In this document: positions 8,724 through 17,324 of the stretch, in pieces | Position numbering within the stretch: position 1 is the stretch's first letter | How the letters are laid out: every line of letters begins with the position of its first letter | Assembly: GCF_000974985.2 (NCBI RefSeq) | Contig: NZ_LAVA02000017.1 | Location: 1 to 64,000 of the forward strand | Length of the DNA: 64,000 nt | Direction: 5' to 3' | DNA from: Streptomyces mangrovisoli | GTDB lineage: Bacteria > Actinomycetota > Actinomycetes > Streptomycetales > Streptomycetaceae | Notes under the pieces: model-generated | The model's database searches: none | The model's input: only the letters and a program-made list of their open reading frames with translations | Told to the model about the DNA's origin: nothing | Program-made: the position numbers and the translations under genes

Positions 8724-9182
8724 TCAGGCGTAGACGCGTACGACGGTCTCGGCCACGCAGGCGGGCTTGTCGGAGCCCTCGATCTCGATGGTGACCTTGT
8801 TGACCACCTGGTGTCCGCCGCCGGGCACCTCGTCGGCCGAGACGATGTCGATCGAAGCGCGGACGCGCGAGCCGGCCTTGACGGGGTTCATGAAGCGGAC
8901 CTTGTTGAGCCCGTAGTTGACGCCCATCTTGACGCCCTCGATCTTGTAGATTCCCTGGGTGAGGACCGGGATGAGGGAGAGGGTGAGGTAGCCGTGCGCG
9001 ATGGTCCCGCCGAAGGGGCCGTCCGCGGCGCGCGCCGGGTCGACGTGGATCCACTGGTGGTCGCCCGTGGCGTCGGCGAACGTGTCGATGCGGTCCTGCG
9101 CGACGGTCACCCAGTCGCTGACACCGACGTGGGTGCCGACCGCGGCGGCGAACTCGGCGGGAGAGGGGAAGACCTTGGGCAT
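8724..9182 (-). CDS. MaoC-family (R)-enoyl-CoA hydratase
   Basis: A 152-residue single hot-dog protein. The MaoC hydratase motif FADATGDHQWIHVD, about residues 35-48, carries the catalytic Asp and His; GGTIAHGYLTLSL completes the active-site helix. The length is normal for the family. It lies 49 bases from the SDR and 37 from the larger MaoC-type gene. Known relatives hydrate trans-2-enoyl-CoA to the (R)-3-hydroxyacyl-CoA, the stereoisomer expected by FabG-like reductases such as the neighbour. It may also pair with the 290-residue hydratase just upstream, as small MaoC proteins do in steroid side-chain hydratases. Confidence 0.88.
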   Translation of the reverse strand: MPKVFPSPAEFAAAVGTHVGVSDWVTVAQDRIDTFADATGDHQWIHVDPARAADGPFGGTIAHGYLTLSLIPVLTQGIYKIEGVKMGVNYGLNKVRFMNPVKAGSRVRASIDIVSADEVPGGGHQVVNKVTIEIEGSDKPACVAETVVRVYA

Positions 9183-9219
9183 GGGGATGACTCTTCTTTC
9201 TCTGGTGGCTCGCGAACGC

Positions 9220-10092
9220 CTATGCCAGCGTCGCCGTGCCGGTGATGCCGGGCACGGCGCCCGTCAGACCCGCGTCCAGCGCGACCGCGTCGCCGTCCCG
9301 TGTGCCGCGCACCTGGAACTCGCCCGGCGCGAACAGCGGTGCCGTGGAACGGAACGAGAAGGCGGTGACGGCGCGCTCCGGAACGTGGCGGCGCGGCAGT
9401 TCGAGCAGGGCCAGGGCGAGCAGCGGGCCGTGCACGACGAGGTCGGGGTAGCCCTCGACGTCACGGGCGTAGTCGCGGTCGTAGTGGATGCGATGGGCGT
9501 TGTAGGTGAGCGCGCTGAACCGGAACAGGAGCGACGGGTTGGGGCGCAGACCGAACGACCATTCAGGTGCGCTCCGGCGATCGGCCTGCCGGCCGGTCTT
9601 CGGCGCGGTGGCGCGGACATCTCCGGGCTGCTTGTACACGATGTCCTGTTCCTCCACCGTGCGGACCTCGCCCTCGACGAGGAGGGTGTGCCGGACGGTC
9701 ACCAGCAGCAGCGGTCCCGCCCCTCCCTCGCGGACCCGCACGGACAGGACCTCTGAGCTGCGCGTCACCAGGTCACCGACGCATAGCGGCGCGTGGAAGG
9801 CGTACCGTCCACCCCCGAACATGCGCCGGCGTTGGGGCAGGGGCGGCAGGAACAGTCCGTCGTGCGGGTGGCCGTCCTCGCCGAGCTCCGCCTGAGCGGG
9901 CCTGTCGAGCAGGTACAGCCAGTGCCACAGGGGTGGCAGTGGATCGCCCACTGCTGTGGCCGCGGGCGGCTGGTCGAAGAGGCCGGACAGGGCCTGGGCG
10001 GGCGCGGCCGTGAGGAACTCGGTGGTCTCCACGGGAGCGGGCCGCCATGCGGCCTCGATCCGGGCGAAGGTCTCGCGGACGTCGGCCGTCAT
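9220..10092 (-). CDS. FAS1-like MaoC dehydratase/hydratase (double hot-dog)
   Basis: A 290-residue protein with a degenerate FAS1-like N-terminal hot-dog (LFDQPPAATAVGDPLPPLWH onward) and a C-terminal hot-dog with FRFSALTYNAHRIHYDRDYA, where Asn/His replace the Asp/His of ordinary MaoC. This architecture is shared by mesaconyl-C4-CoA hydratase and itaconyl-CoA hydratase types and by some branched enoyl-CoA hydratases. Its ATG overlaps the stop of the thiolase-like gene by 4 bases, so the two are co-translated. Together with that gene and the DUF35 protein it looks like a hydratase-aldolase set. The substrate is inferred to be a branched or dicarboxylic enoyl-CoA. Confidence 0.8.
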   Translation of the reverse strand: MTADVRETFARIEAAWRPAPVETTEFLTAAPAQALSGLFDQPPAATAVGDPLPPLWHWLYLLDRPAQAELGEDGHPHDGLFLPPLPQRRRMFGGGRYAFHAPLCVGDLVTRSSEVLSVRVREGGAGPLLLVTVRHTLLVEGEVRTVEEQDIVYKQPGDVRATAPKTGRQADRRSAPEWSFGLRPNPSLLFRFSALTYNAHRIHYDRDYARDVEGYPDLVVHGPLLALALLELPRRHVPERAVTAFSFRSTAPLFAPGEFQVRGTRDGDAVALDAGLTGAVPGITGTATLA

Positions 10093-11255
10093 CCGAGGGC
10101 CTCCGCCGTGCCGAGCAGCGCGGTGGCCTGGCTGGAGAGGACACCGCCGTTGCCGTTGACGAGCGCGACGTTCGTGTTCGCCTGCTGGCGGGCGCCGCCC
10201 TCGCCGCGGAGCTGGCGCACGGCTTCGATGATCAGGAAGATGCCGTACATGCCGGGGTGGCAGTACGACAGGCCGCCGCCGTTGGTGTTCACCGGCAGCT
10301 CGCCGCCGGGTGCGATCCTCCCGTCCGACACGAACGCCCCGCCCTCTCCCTTCTCGCAGAACCCCAGGTCCTCCAGGAACAGCAGGGTGTTGATGGTGAA
10401 CGCGTCGTACAGCTCGACGACGTCCACGTCGCTCGGCTTCAGTCCGGCCATCGCGAAGGCGCGGCGCCCCGAGTCGACGGCGGCGGTCGTCGTCAGGTCC
10501 GGCATCTGCGACATCGAGCGGTGCCAGGTGGCCTCGCCGCCACCGAGGAAGTACGCCGGGGCGGTCGGCAGGTCCCGGGCCCGCTCGGCACTGGTGAGGA
10601 TCACCGCGCCGCCGCCGTCGGTGACCAGGCAGCAGTCCTTGGACGTCAGCGGGTAGCTGATCATCTGCGAGGACAGCACGTCCTCGACGGTCAGCGGGCC
10701 GCGTCCGTAGGTGAACGCCTTCGGGTTGAGCTGCGCCCAATGCCGGGCGGCGACGGCGACCTCGGCGAGCTGCTCACGCGTCGTGCCGTACTCGTGCATG
10801 TGCCGGGAGGCGGCGAGAGCGTACATGGAGACGGGGTAGCGGGGTCTGTAGGCCTCCTCCCATGGCAGCAGCGTCGTCGGGGAGACGAGCCGGCCGCCGT
10901 CGGAGCGCTGGGTGGAGCCGTAGGCGATGAGAGCGGTGGTGCACAGGCCCGCCTCGATGGCCATGGCGGCGTGCAGCAGGTGGGCGACGAAGGAACTGCC
11001 TCCGACGTTCGTGGAGTCGGCGTACACGGGCCGGATGCCCAGGTATTCGGCGACGTCGAGGGTCGGGAACGGGAGGTACGACGACGCGCAGAAGAAGCCG
11101 TCGATGTCGGACTTCTTCAGGCCCGCGTCCTTCAGCGCGCGGGCGGTGGCCTGACCCATGAGGTCGAAGTGGGTGAGTCCGGGGGCGACCTGGCCGAGGT
11201 CGGACTCGGCGACTCCCACGACGGCGACCTTGCCCCGCAGATCCGTGCTGCTCAT
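10089..11255 (-). CDS. Thiolase-like lipid-transfer protein, probable acyl-CoA aldolase
   Basis: A 388-residue thiolase-superfamily protein of the SCP2/Ltp type (KVAVVGVAESDLG at the N-terminus, VELYDAFTINTLLFLEDLGF, LPVNTNGGGLSYCHPG). The position that holds the nucleophilic Cys in true thiolases reads STNVGGSSFVAHLLHAAMA, with no cysteine. The same loss is known in the steroid-side-chain aldolase Ltp2, which carries out retro-aldol cleavage with a DUF35 partner. A DUF35 gene overlaps this one by 4 bases upstream and a MaoC hydratase by 4 bases downstream. I therefore infer aldol cleavage of a beta-branched hydroxyacyl-CoA rather than thiolysis. A simple lipid-transfer role is the alternative. 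Confidence 0.78.
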   Translation of the reverse strand: MSSTDLRGKVAVVGVAESDLGQVAPGLTHFDLMGQATARALKDAGLKKSDIDGFFCASSYLPFPTLDVAEYLGIRPVYADSTNVGGSSFVAHLLHAAMAIEAGLCTTALIAYGSTQRSDGGRLVSPTTLLPWEEAYRPRYPVSMYALAASRHMHEYGTTREQLAEVAVAARHWAQLNPKAFTYGRGPLTVEDVLSSQMISYPLTSKDCCLVTDGGGAVILTSAERARDLPTAPAYFLGGGEATWHRSMSQMPDLTTTAAVDSGRRAFAMAGLKPSDVDVVELYDAFTINTLLFLEDLGFCEKGEGGAFVSDGRIAPGGELPVNTNGGGLSYCHPGMYGIFLIIEAVRQLRGEGGARQQANTNVALVNGNGGVLSSQATALLGTAEALG

Positions 11256-11620
11256 TCCTGGTCCCCCAGCGGTCGGAAGACGGCGAGCGGCGCGCCCTCC
11301 TCCTCGATCACGGCCAGTCCCACCCGCGACCCGATCTCGACGTCCTCGGGCGCGACACCCTCGACGCGGCTCATCATGCGGAACCCCTCGTCGAGGTCGA
11401 CCAGGGCGACGTTGTACGGGTCGGTGCCGCGCTTGTGCAGGACGGTCGTGGCGTAGACCGTGCCGAGTCCCGAACTCGTCCGCCACTCAAGGGGCTCGGA
11501 GCCACAGTGCGGGCACAGGACGCGCGGGTAGAAGACGGCGTTCTGGCAGTCGCCGCAGTGCTGGAAGCGCAGTTCACCGGTCGCGAGCCCCTCTTCGTAT
11601 CCGGTCGAGGGGGCGGTCAT
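11252..11620 (-). CDS. DUF35 zinc-ribbon/OB-fold protein
   Basis: A 122-residue protein with a four-cysteine rubredoxin-like zinc ribbon (FQHCGDCQNAVFYPRVLCPHC) followed by an OB fold (GLGTVYATTVLHKRG, YNVALVDLDEGFRMMSRVEG). Such proteins bind thiolase-like partners and CoA esters and are needed for activity of Ltp2-type aldolases. It overlaps the thiolase-like gene and the preceding acyl-CoA dehydrogenase by 4 bases on each side, which strongly suggests stoichiometric production and a complex. A second, divergent DUF35 gene occurs at 20015-20401. Confidence 0.85.
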   Translation of the reverse strand: MTAPSTGYEEGLATGELRFQHCGDCQNAVFYPRVLCPHCGSEPLEWRTSSGLGTVYATTVLHKRGTDPYNVALVDLDEGFRMMSRVEGVAPEDVEIGSRVGLAVIEEEGAPLAVFRPLGDQE

Positions 11621-12801
11621 CGGCGGCCTCCGTCGTCGACCCGGTTGCGGGCGATGTGCTGCTTGGCGATGACGTTGCGCTGGATCTCGTTGGTGCCCTC
11701 GCCGACGATCATCAGCGGGGCGTCGCGGAAGTACCGTTCGACGTCGAACTCGGTGGAGTAGCCGTAACCGCCGTGCACGCGCACCGCGTTGAGAGCGATC
11801 TCCATGCAGACCTCGGAGGCGAACAGCTTCGCCATGCCGGCCTCCATGTCGGCCCGCTCCCCCGCGTCCACCCGGGCGGCGGCGTCCAGGGTGAGCAGGC
11901 GGGCGGCGCGCAGCTTGGTGGCACCGTCGGCGAGGTAGTTGCCGATCGACTGGTGCTGCCAGATGGGCTGCCCGAAAGTGTGGCGTTCCTGGGCGTAGCG
12001 GGTGGCGTCGTCCAGGGCGGCCTGGGCGACACCGAGGGCGCGGGAGGCGACCTGGATGCGGCCGATCTCCAGGCCGCGCATCATCTGGGCGAACCCGGAC
12101 CCGGAGGTGCCTCCGAGTACGGCCGACTCCGGCACCTTCACGTCGTCGAAGACCAACTCGCAGCTCTCGACGCCCTTGTAGCCGAGCTTGGGCAGGTCCT
12201 TGGAGACGACGTACCCCGCGTCCTTCTCCACCAGGAGAATGGAGAAGCCCTTGCCCTCCTTCGGCTCGGTCCGGCAGAGGAGAGCGATGAGACCGGCGCG
12301 GCGCGAGTTGGTGATCCAGGTCTTGGAACCGTTGACGGTCCACGTGCCGTCCGCCAGGACGGCCTTGGTGCCCATGGCCTGGAGGTCGGAGCCGCCACCG
12401 GGCTCGGTGAGCGCCATGGTGGCGCGCAGCTCGCCGGTCGCCATGCGCGGAAGGTAGGCGGCCTGCTGCTCGGGCGTAGCGAACGTGCGGATGAGATAGG
12501 TGACCACGGAGTGGCCGCCCATCGACCCGGACAGGGACATCCAGCCGCGCGCCAGCTCCTGGGCCACGAGCGCGAAGCAGGCGGTCGACACGTCCACGCC
12601 TCCGTACTCGGCGGGCGCGAGCAGACCGAACACACCGAGCTTCTTCATCTGCTCGACGAGCTTCTCCGGGTAGGTGTTGGAGTGCTCCAACTCCTGCACC
12701 ACCGGCAGCACTTCACGGTCGACGAAGTCGGCGACGACCTCGACGATGGCCCGCTCGTCCTCGGAGAGCTGGGCGATGAGGGGGATCTCGGTCATGGCCA
12801 T
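11617..12801 (-). CDS. Acyl-CoA dehydrogenase
   Basis: A flavin-dependent acyl-CoA dehydrogenase of 394 residues. MALTEPGGGSDLQAMGTKAV is the FAD/substrate signature and TWTVNGSKTWITNSRRAGL the second. The catalytic glutamate is E368 in VGEGTNEIQRN. It introduces the 2,3-double bond into an acyl-CoA and passes electrons to ETF. Its start lies 3 bases after the stop of the next dehydrogenase, and its end overlaps the DUF35 gene, so it belongs to a tight operon. Two further paralogues nearby (12805 and 15983) suggest several different chain lengths or branch positions must be oxidised. Confidence 0.9.
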   Translation of the reverse strand: MAMTEIPLIAQLSEDERAIVEVVADFVDREVLPVVQELEHSNTYPEKLVEQMKKLGVFGLLAPAEYGGVDVSTACFALVAQELARGWMSLSGSMGGHSVVTYLIRTFATPEQQAAYLPRMATGELRATMALTEPGGGSDLQAMGTKAVLADGTWTVNGSKTWITNSRRAGLIALLCRTEPKEGKGFSILLVEKDAGYVVSKDLPKLGYKGVESCELVFDDVKVPESAVLGGTSGSGFAQMMRGLEIGRIQVASRALGVAQAALDDATRYAQERHTFGQPIWQHQSIGNYLADGATKLRAARLLTLDAAARVDAGERADMEAGMAKLFASEVCMEIALNAVRVHGGYGYSTEFDVERYFRDAPLMIVGEGTNEIQRNVIAKQHIARNRVDDGGRR

Positions 12802-12804
12802 CGG

Positions 12805-13959
12805 CTACTTCACACCCTTCTGAGCGTCCTTGAGGAGGGCACGGCCGATGATCAGCTTCTGGATCTCGCTGGTGCCCTCGTAGATGCGGAACAGTCGCGC
12901 GTCGCGGTAGCAGCGCTCGACGACGGTTCCGCGCATGTAGCCCATGCCGCCGTGGATCTGCACGGCGAGATCGGCGGCCCTGGACACCATCTCGGAGCAG
13001 TACAGCTTGGTGGCGGAGGGCCTGAGCCTGCGGTCCTCACCGGAGTCGTACTTCTCGGCGGCGTCCAGGACCATGGCCCGGCCGGCCAGTACGCCGGTCT
13101 GGATCTCGGCGAGCATGGCCTGCACCAGCTGGAACTCCCCGATGGGACGGCCGCCCTGCCTGCTGGAGGCGGCGTAGGCGACGGACTCCTCCAGGATCCG
13201 CTCGGCCATGCCGACGCACAGCGCGGCGATGTGGATGCGGCCGCGGATGAGGGACTTCATGGCGGCACCGAACCCGGCGCCCTCCTCGCCGCCGACCAGT
13301 GACGCCCCGTCGACGCGTACGTCGTCGAAGAACACCTCGGCGGTCCAGGCGCCGGCCTGACCGGTCTTGTGGTCCCTGGGGCCGACGGTGACGCCCGGCA
13401 GCCCGGCCTCGACGAGGAAGACCGAGATGCCCTTCGTCCCGTACGACTCCTCACCGGTCCGTGCGAAGACCACGAACAGGTCCGCGAGCGGCGCGTTGGT
13501 GATGAAGCGCTTCGAGCCGTTCAGTACGTACCCGTCGCCCTCGCGCACCGCGCGCGTGGTCAGACCGGAGGGGTCGGATCCCGCCTCGGCCTCGGTCAGC
13601 GCGAACGAGGCGACGGCGCCCTCGGCGAGCCGGGGCAGCCAGTGGCGCTGCTGATCCTCGGTCCCGGCGTTGACGAGGACCTTGCCCGCGATGCCGTTGT
13701 TCGTGCCGAACATGGAGCGGAACGCGGGTGTGGTCCAGCCGAACTCGAAGGCCAGCTGTACGTCCTCGTGCAGGGAGGCCCCGAGTCCGCCGTGCTCCTC
13801 GGGCAGCGTGTACCCGAACAGGCCCATGTCCGCCGCCTTGCGCCGGATGTCCTCCGGTATCGCGTCGGTCTCCTCGATCTCGTCCTCGCGCGGGACCACG
13901 TCCTCGCGCACGAGACGACGCACGGCGTCCCGTACCGCTTTGAAGTCGGCGGCGTCCAT
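12805..13959 (-). CDS. Acyl-CoA dehydrogenase
   Basis: The second paralogue, 384 residues, with FALTEAEAGSDPSGLTTRAV, GYVLNGSKRFITNAPLADLF and the catalytic Glu at about residue 361 (IYEGTSEIQK). The N-terminus (VREDVVPREDEIEETDAIPEDI) is typical of short/branched-chain enzymes in actinobacteria. The ATG at 13959 follows GGACCGAGG. It is placed between a thiolase gene (29 bases away) and the third dehydrogenase of the operon (3 bases away). It probably acts on a later or different intermediate of the same pathway. Substrate length cannot be told from motifs alone. Confidence 0.9.
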   Translation of the reverse strand: MDAADFKAVRDAVRRLVREDVVPREDEIEETDAIPEDIRRKAADMGLFGYTLPEEHGGLGASLHEDVQLAFEFGWTTPAFRSMFGTNNGIAGKVLVNAGTEDQQRHWLPRLAEGAVASFALTEAEAGSDPSGLTTRAVREGDGYVLNGSKRFITNAPLADLFVVFARTGEESYGTKGISVFLVEAGLPGVTVGPRDHKTGQAGAWTAEVFFDDVRVDGASLVGGEEGAGFGAAMKSLIRGRIHIAALCVGMAERILEESVAYAASSRQGGRPIGEFQLVQAMLAEIQTGVLAGRAMVLDAAEKYDSGEDRRLRPSATKLYCSEMVSRAADLAVQIHGGMGYMRGTVVERCYRDARLFRIYEGTSEIQKLIIGRALLKDAQKGVK

Positions 13960-13987
13960 GGTGTCCTCGGTCCTTCCGTGAGTGGTG

Positions 13988-15148
13988 TCAGAGCAGTTCG
14001 AGGATGGTGGCGTTGGCCATGCCGCCGCCCTCGCACATCGACTGCAGGCCGTAGCGGATGCCGTTGTCCCTCATGTGGTGCACCAGCGTCGTCATCAGAC
14101 GGGCGCCGGAGCCACCGAGCGGGTGGCCGAGCGCCATGGCGCCGCCGTTGGGGTTCATCCGCGTGTAGTCGGCGCCGGTCTGCCGCTGCCAGCCGAGCGA
14201 GACGGAGGCGAAGGCCTCGTTGATCTCGTACGCGCCGATCTCGTCCAGCGCCAGGCCCGAGCGCTCGAGCACCTTGGCCGTGGCGGGAATCGGCCCCTTG
14301 AGCATGGTGATCGGGTCGACGCCGGTGACGACGCCGGTGTGGAACCGGGCGATCGGCGACCAGCCGTTGCGTTCGGCGATCTCGGACGTGGTGACGAGCA
14401 GCGCGGCGGCACCGTCGGAGATCTGCGAGGCGTTGCCCGCGGAGATGACGCCGTTCTCCTTGAACGGAGTCTTCAGCCCGGCGAGCTTTTCGGTCGTGGT
14501 GCCGCGGCGCACGCCCTCGTCGGTGTCGAAGACGGTGCCGTCGGCGAGGGTGACCGGGGTGATCTGGCCCTTGAAGCGGCCCTCGTCGATCGCACGGGCG
14601 GCGCGCTCGTGGGAGTCGGCGGCGTGCTGGTCGAGCTCCGCACGGGTGAGTCCGAACTCTTCGGCGATCATCTCGGCGCCGATGCCCTGGTTGAACTTGT
14701 AGTGGTCGTAGCGCTCGCCGACCAGCGGCCCGTACGGGGCGCCGACCTGGCCGCCCGCCCGCGTCGACCCCATCGGGACACGGGACATGGACTCGACGCC
14801 GCCCGCGACGGCGATGTCGTACTGCCCGGAGATGACTCCGGCGGCGGCCTGGTGCACGGCCTGCTGCGAGGAACCGCACTGCCGGTCGACGGTCAGACCG
14901 GGCACGGACTCCGGCCAGCCGGCCGCGAGCACCGAGTACCGGCCGACACCGCCGGCCTGCTCGCCGACCTGGGAGACACAGCCCCAGATCACGTCGTCGA
15001 CGGTGACCGGGTCGAGGCCGGTGCGCTCGGCGAGGGCTTTGAGGACATGGGCGGAGAGGTCGACCGGGTGGATGCCTGACAGGGCACCGCCCGGCTTTCC
15101 CTTGCCGACGGGGGTGCGTACGGCATCGACGATGACCGCGTCACGCAT
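13988..15148 (-). CDS. Acetyl-CoA acetyltransferase (thiolase)
   Basis: A complete degradative thiolase of 386 residues. The nucleophilic cysteine is C91 in DRQCGSSQQAVHQAAAG. The His loop GHPLGGSGARLMTTL and the second cysteine in CEGGGMANATILE are present. This contrasts with the cysteine-less thiolase-like gene at 10089. It cleaves 3-oxoacyl-CoA with CoA to release acetyl- or propionyl-CoA. The ATG at 15148 has AAGGAG at the right distance. It is 34 bases from the SDR gene upstream and 28 from the dehydrogenase downstream, so it is part of the same leftward operon. Confidence 0.92.
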   Translation of the reverse strand: MRDAVIVDAVRTPVGKGKPGGALSGIHPVDLSAHVLKALAERTGLDPVTVDDVIWGCVSQVGEQAGGVGRYSVLAAGWPESVPGLTVDRQCGSSQQAVHQAAAGVISGQYDIAVAGGVESMSRVPMGSTRAGGQVGAPYGPLVGERYDHYKFNQGIGAEMIAEEFGLTRAELDQHAADSHERAARAIDEGRFKGQITPVTLADGTVFDTDEGVRRGTTTEKLAGLKTPFKENGVISAGNASQISDGAAALLVTTSEIAERNGWSPIARFHTGVVTGVDPITMLKGPIPATAKVLERSGLALDEIGAYEINEAFASVSLGWQRQTGADYTRMNPNGGAMALGHPLGGSGARLMTTLVHHMRDNGIRYGLQSMCEGGGMANATILELL

Positions 15149-15182
15149 GCTGAACTCCTTCGATGATCAAGGGTGTCGGGGT

Positions 15183-15941
15183 CTAGCGAGGAGCCATGCG
15201 GATCGCGCCGTCGAGGCGGATCGTCTCGCCGTTCAGCATCGGGTTGATGATGATGGACTCGGCGAGCCGCGCGTACTCCGCGGGCTGCCCGAGCCGCGAG
15301 GGGTGCGGCACCTGGGCGCCGAGCGAGTCCTTCGCCTCCTGCGGAAGACGGCCGAGCAGCGGCGTCTCGAACAGTCCTGGCGCGATGGTCATCACACGGA
15401 TGTTCGTGCGGGCCAGGTCGCGGGCGATCGGCAGGGTCATGCCGACGATGCCGCCCTTCGACGCGGAGTACGAGCACTGCCCGATCTGTCCGTCGAACGC
15501 GGCGACGGAGGCCGTGTTGACGATGACGCCGCGGTCGCCGTCTACGGGCTCGTTGTCACCCATCGCCTGCGCGGCGAGGCGGATCACATTGAAGGTGCCG
15601 ATCAGGTTGACCTCGACCACCTTGCGGAACCTGTCCAGGTCGTACGGGCCTTCCTTGCCGACGGTGCGGCCCGCGCCGCCGATGCCCGCGCAGTTGACGG
15701 TGATGCGCAGCGGGGCGAGCGCGGTGGCCGCGGCGACGGCCGCGCTGACGTCGGCCTCGCTGGTGACGTCACCGGGTGCGAAGGTGGCGCCCATCTCCTT
15801 GGCGACGGCGACGCCGTCGGACGTGGGCAGGTCGAAGATGACGACGCGGGCGCCGGCCGCGGCCAGTCGCTCGGCGGTGGCGCGGCCGAGACCGGAGGCG
15901 CCACCGGTGACCAGGGCGGAGGAGCGGGCATCGATCTGCAT
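15183..15941 (-). CDS. SDR-family 3-hydroxyacyl-CoA dehydrogenase (type II-like)
   Basis: A 252-residue SDR with cofactor motif TGGASGLG (about residues 11-18), NCAG, and the catalytic YSASKGG. Long insertions near [20 protein letters not shown] and the ending [18 protein letters not shown] resemble the mitochondrial 17-beta-HSD type 10 / 3-hydroxyacyl-CoA dehydrogenase type II group. Members of that group oxidise (S)-3-hydroxyacyl-CoA, including 2-methyl-branched ones, with NAD. The ATG at 15941 is preceded by AGAAGGGA. It stands between an acyl-CoA dehydrogenase and a thiolase, exactly the neighbours of this step in beta-oxidation. Confidence 0.88.
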   Translation of the reverse strand: MQIDARSSALVTGGASGLGRATAERLAAAGARVVIFDLPTSDGVAVAKEMGATFAPGDVTSEADVSAAVAAATALAPLRITVNCAGIGGAGRTVGKEGPYDLDRFRKVVEVNLIGTFNVIRLAAQAMGDNEPVDGDRGVIVNTASVAAFDGQIGQCSYSASKGGIVGMTLPIARDLARTNIRVMTIAPGLFETPLLGRLPQEAKDSLGAQVPHPSRLGQPAEYARLAESIIINPMLNGETIRLDGAIRMAPR

Positions 15942-15982
15942 GGCAAATCCCTTCTGGACGGGCTGGGTTCGGGGCTCGGGGC

Positions 15983-17140
15983 TCAGAGGCCGAGCGACTT
16001 GGCGATGATCGTTTTCATCACTTCGCTGGTGCCGCCGTAGATCCGGGAGACGCGGGTGTCCGCGTACAGGCGGGCGATCGGGTACTCGGTGACGTAGCCG
16101 TAACCGCCGTGCAACTGGAGGCACTTGTCGATGACGCGGCCCGCGACTTCGGTGCAGAACAGCTTCGCCTTCGCCGCGTCGGCCACCGACAGCTCGCCGA
16201 CGTCGTGCAGTTCGAGGGCCCGGTCGGCCATCAGCTGCGCGGCTTCGACCTCGGTGGCGCACTCGGCGAGGACGAACTTGGTGTTCTGGAAGTGGGCGAC
16301 GGGCTTGCCGAAGACGGTACGGTCCTTGACGTACTGGGTCGCGAACCGCAGCGCGGCCGCGGCCGTGGCGGCACCGCCGACGGCGATGGCGAGCCGTTCC
16401 TGGGCCAGGTTGTGGGAGAGGTAGGAGAATCCCTTGCCCTCCTCGCCGAGCAGGTTCGCGACCGGGACCTGCACGTCCACGAAGGACAGCTCGGCGGTGT
16501 CGGACGCCTTCAGACCGATCTTCTGGAGCTTGCGGCCCACCGTGAAGCCCTCGCTCGCCGATTCCACGACGAGGATCGACAGACCCGCGCGACGGTCGGC
16601 CGGGTCGAAGGCCGCCGTGCGGGCGACGACGAGGACCAGGTCGGCGAGTGCTCCGCCGGTGATGAACGTCTTGGCGCCGTTGAGCACGTAGTGCGTGCCG
16701 TCGGCGGACAGCTCGGCCTTGGTCTGGATGTTGGCGAGGTCGGAGCCGGTGCCCGGTTCGGTCATCGCGATGGCCGTCATCAGGTCGCCGGTGGCGAAGC
16801 CGGGCAGCCAGCGCTCCTTCTGCTCCTGCGTGGCGTACGCCATCAGGTACGGCAGGATCAGGTTGGCGTGCACCGAGTAGGTGCCGAACGAGACACCGGC
16901 CCGCGAGGTCTCCTCCGAGGCGATGGCCGAGAACTTGAAACTGGTCTCCCCCGCGCCGCCGAACTCCTCGGGCACCTGGATGCCGAGCAGGCCCAGCTCG
17001 CCGAGCTTGCGGTAGAAGTCGCGCGGCGGGTGGCCGGCCTCCTCCCACTCGTGGTGGACCGGGACGACCTCCTTGGCGATGAAGTCCCGCAGCGTCTGAC
17101 GGAACGCCTCGTGGTCCTCGTTGAACAGCGTGCGGCGCAC
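15983..17140 (-). CDS. Acyl-CoA dehydrogenase with unusual catalytic-base positions
   Basis: A 385-residue acyl-CoA dehydrogenase and first gene of the long leftward operon. [20 protein letters not shown] and [18 protein letters not shown] are intact. However, the C-terminal motif reads [10 protein letters not shown], with Gly where medium-chain enzymes have the catalytic Glu. The alternative position used by long-chain and isovaleryl-CoA enzymes (after [20 protein letters not shown]) appears to be Ala. The GTG start has AGGAGAAGAG upstream. The shared operator lies 65 bases before the start. It may use another base, act on an unusual substrate or work in a heteromer. Confidence 0.88.
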   Translation of the reverse strand: MRRTLFNEDHEAFRQTLRDFIAKEVVPVHHEWEEAGHPPRDFYRKLGELGLLGIQVPEEFGGAGETSFKFSAIASEETSRAGVSFGTYSVHANLILPYLMAYATQEQKERWLPGFATGDLMTAIAMTEPGTGSDLANIQTKAELSADGTHYVLNGAKTFITGGALADLVLVVARTAAFDPADRRAGLSILVVESASEGFTVGRKLQKIGLKASDTAELSFVDVQVPVANLLGEEGKGFSYLSHNLAQERLAIAVGGAATAAAALRFATQYVKDRTVFGKPVAHFQNTKFVLAECATEVEAAQLMADRALELHDVGELSVADAAKAKLFCTEVAGRVIDKCLQLHGGYGYVTEYPIARLYADTRVSRIYGGTSEVMKTIIAKSLGL

Positions 17141-17204
17141 GGCAGCCTCTTCTCCTGTGATCCACGGCGCCCGGTCGAATGTGGCGTGCGTCGTAGACGA
17201 CTTG

Positions 17205-17224
17205 TTCGAACGATCGTTAAGTTA
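17205..17224. promoter_or_regulatory. Shared catabolic operator, copy 2
   Basis: TTCGAACGATCGTTAAGTTA sits in the divergent space between the acyl-CoA dehydrogenase (start 17140) and the HSDL2-like SDR (start 17325). It is identical to the minus strand of 1880-1899 and matches 24052-24071 at 16 of 20 positions. It is a likely TetR-family operator controlling both directions. Confidence 0.7.
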
Positions 17225-17324
17225 TGTCCGTGCGGCAGGTCCTGTCCAGAGAGACAACGTCGAGGTGACCTGCTTCACGGCCCGCACCGCACCCTGCGGT
17301 ATCGCTCCGGAAAGGACCACGCCG

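Noticed and set aside
11158..13302. A rightward frame of more than 700 codons across several minus-strand genes.
   Set aside because: It spans DUF35 and two acyl-CoA dehydrogenase genes whose motifs are clear on the other strand. Its translation is rich in HLGD/VGG-type shadow sequence and has no binding site.
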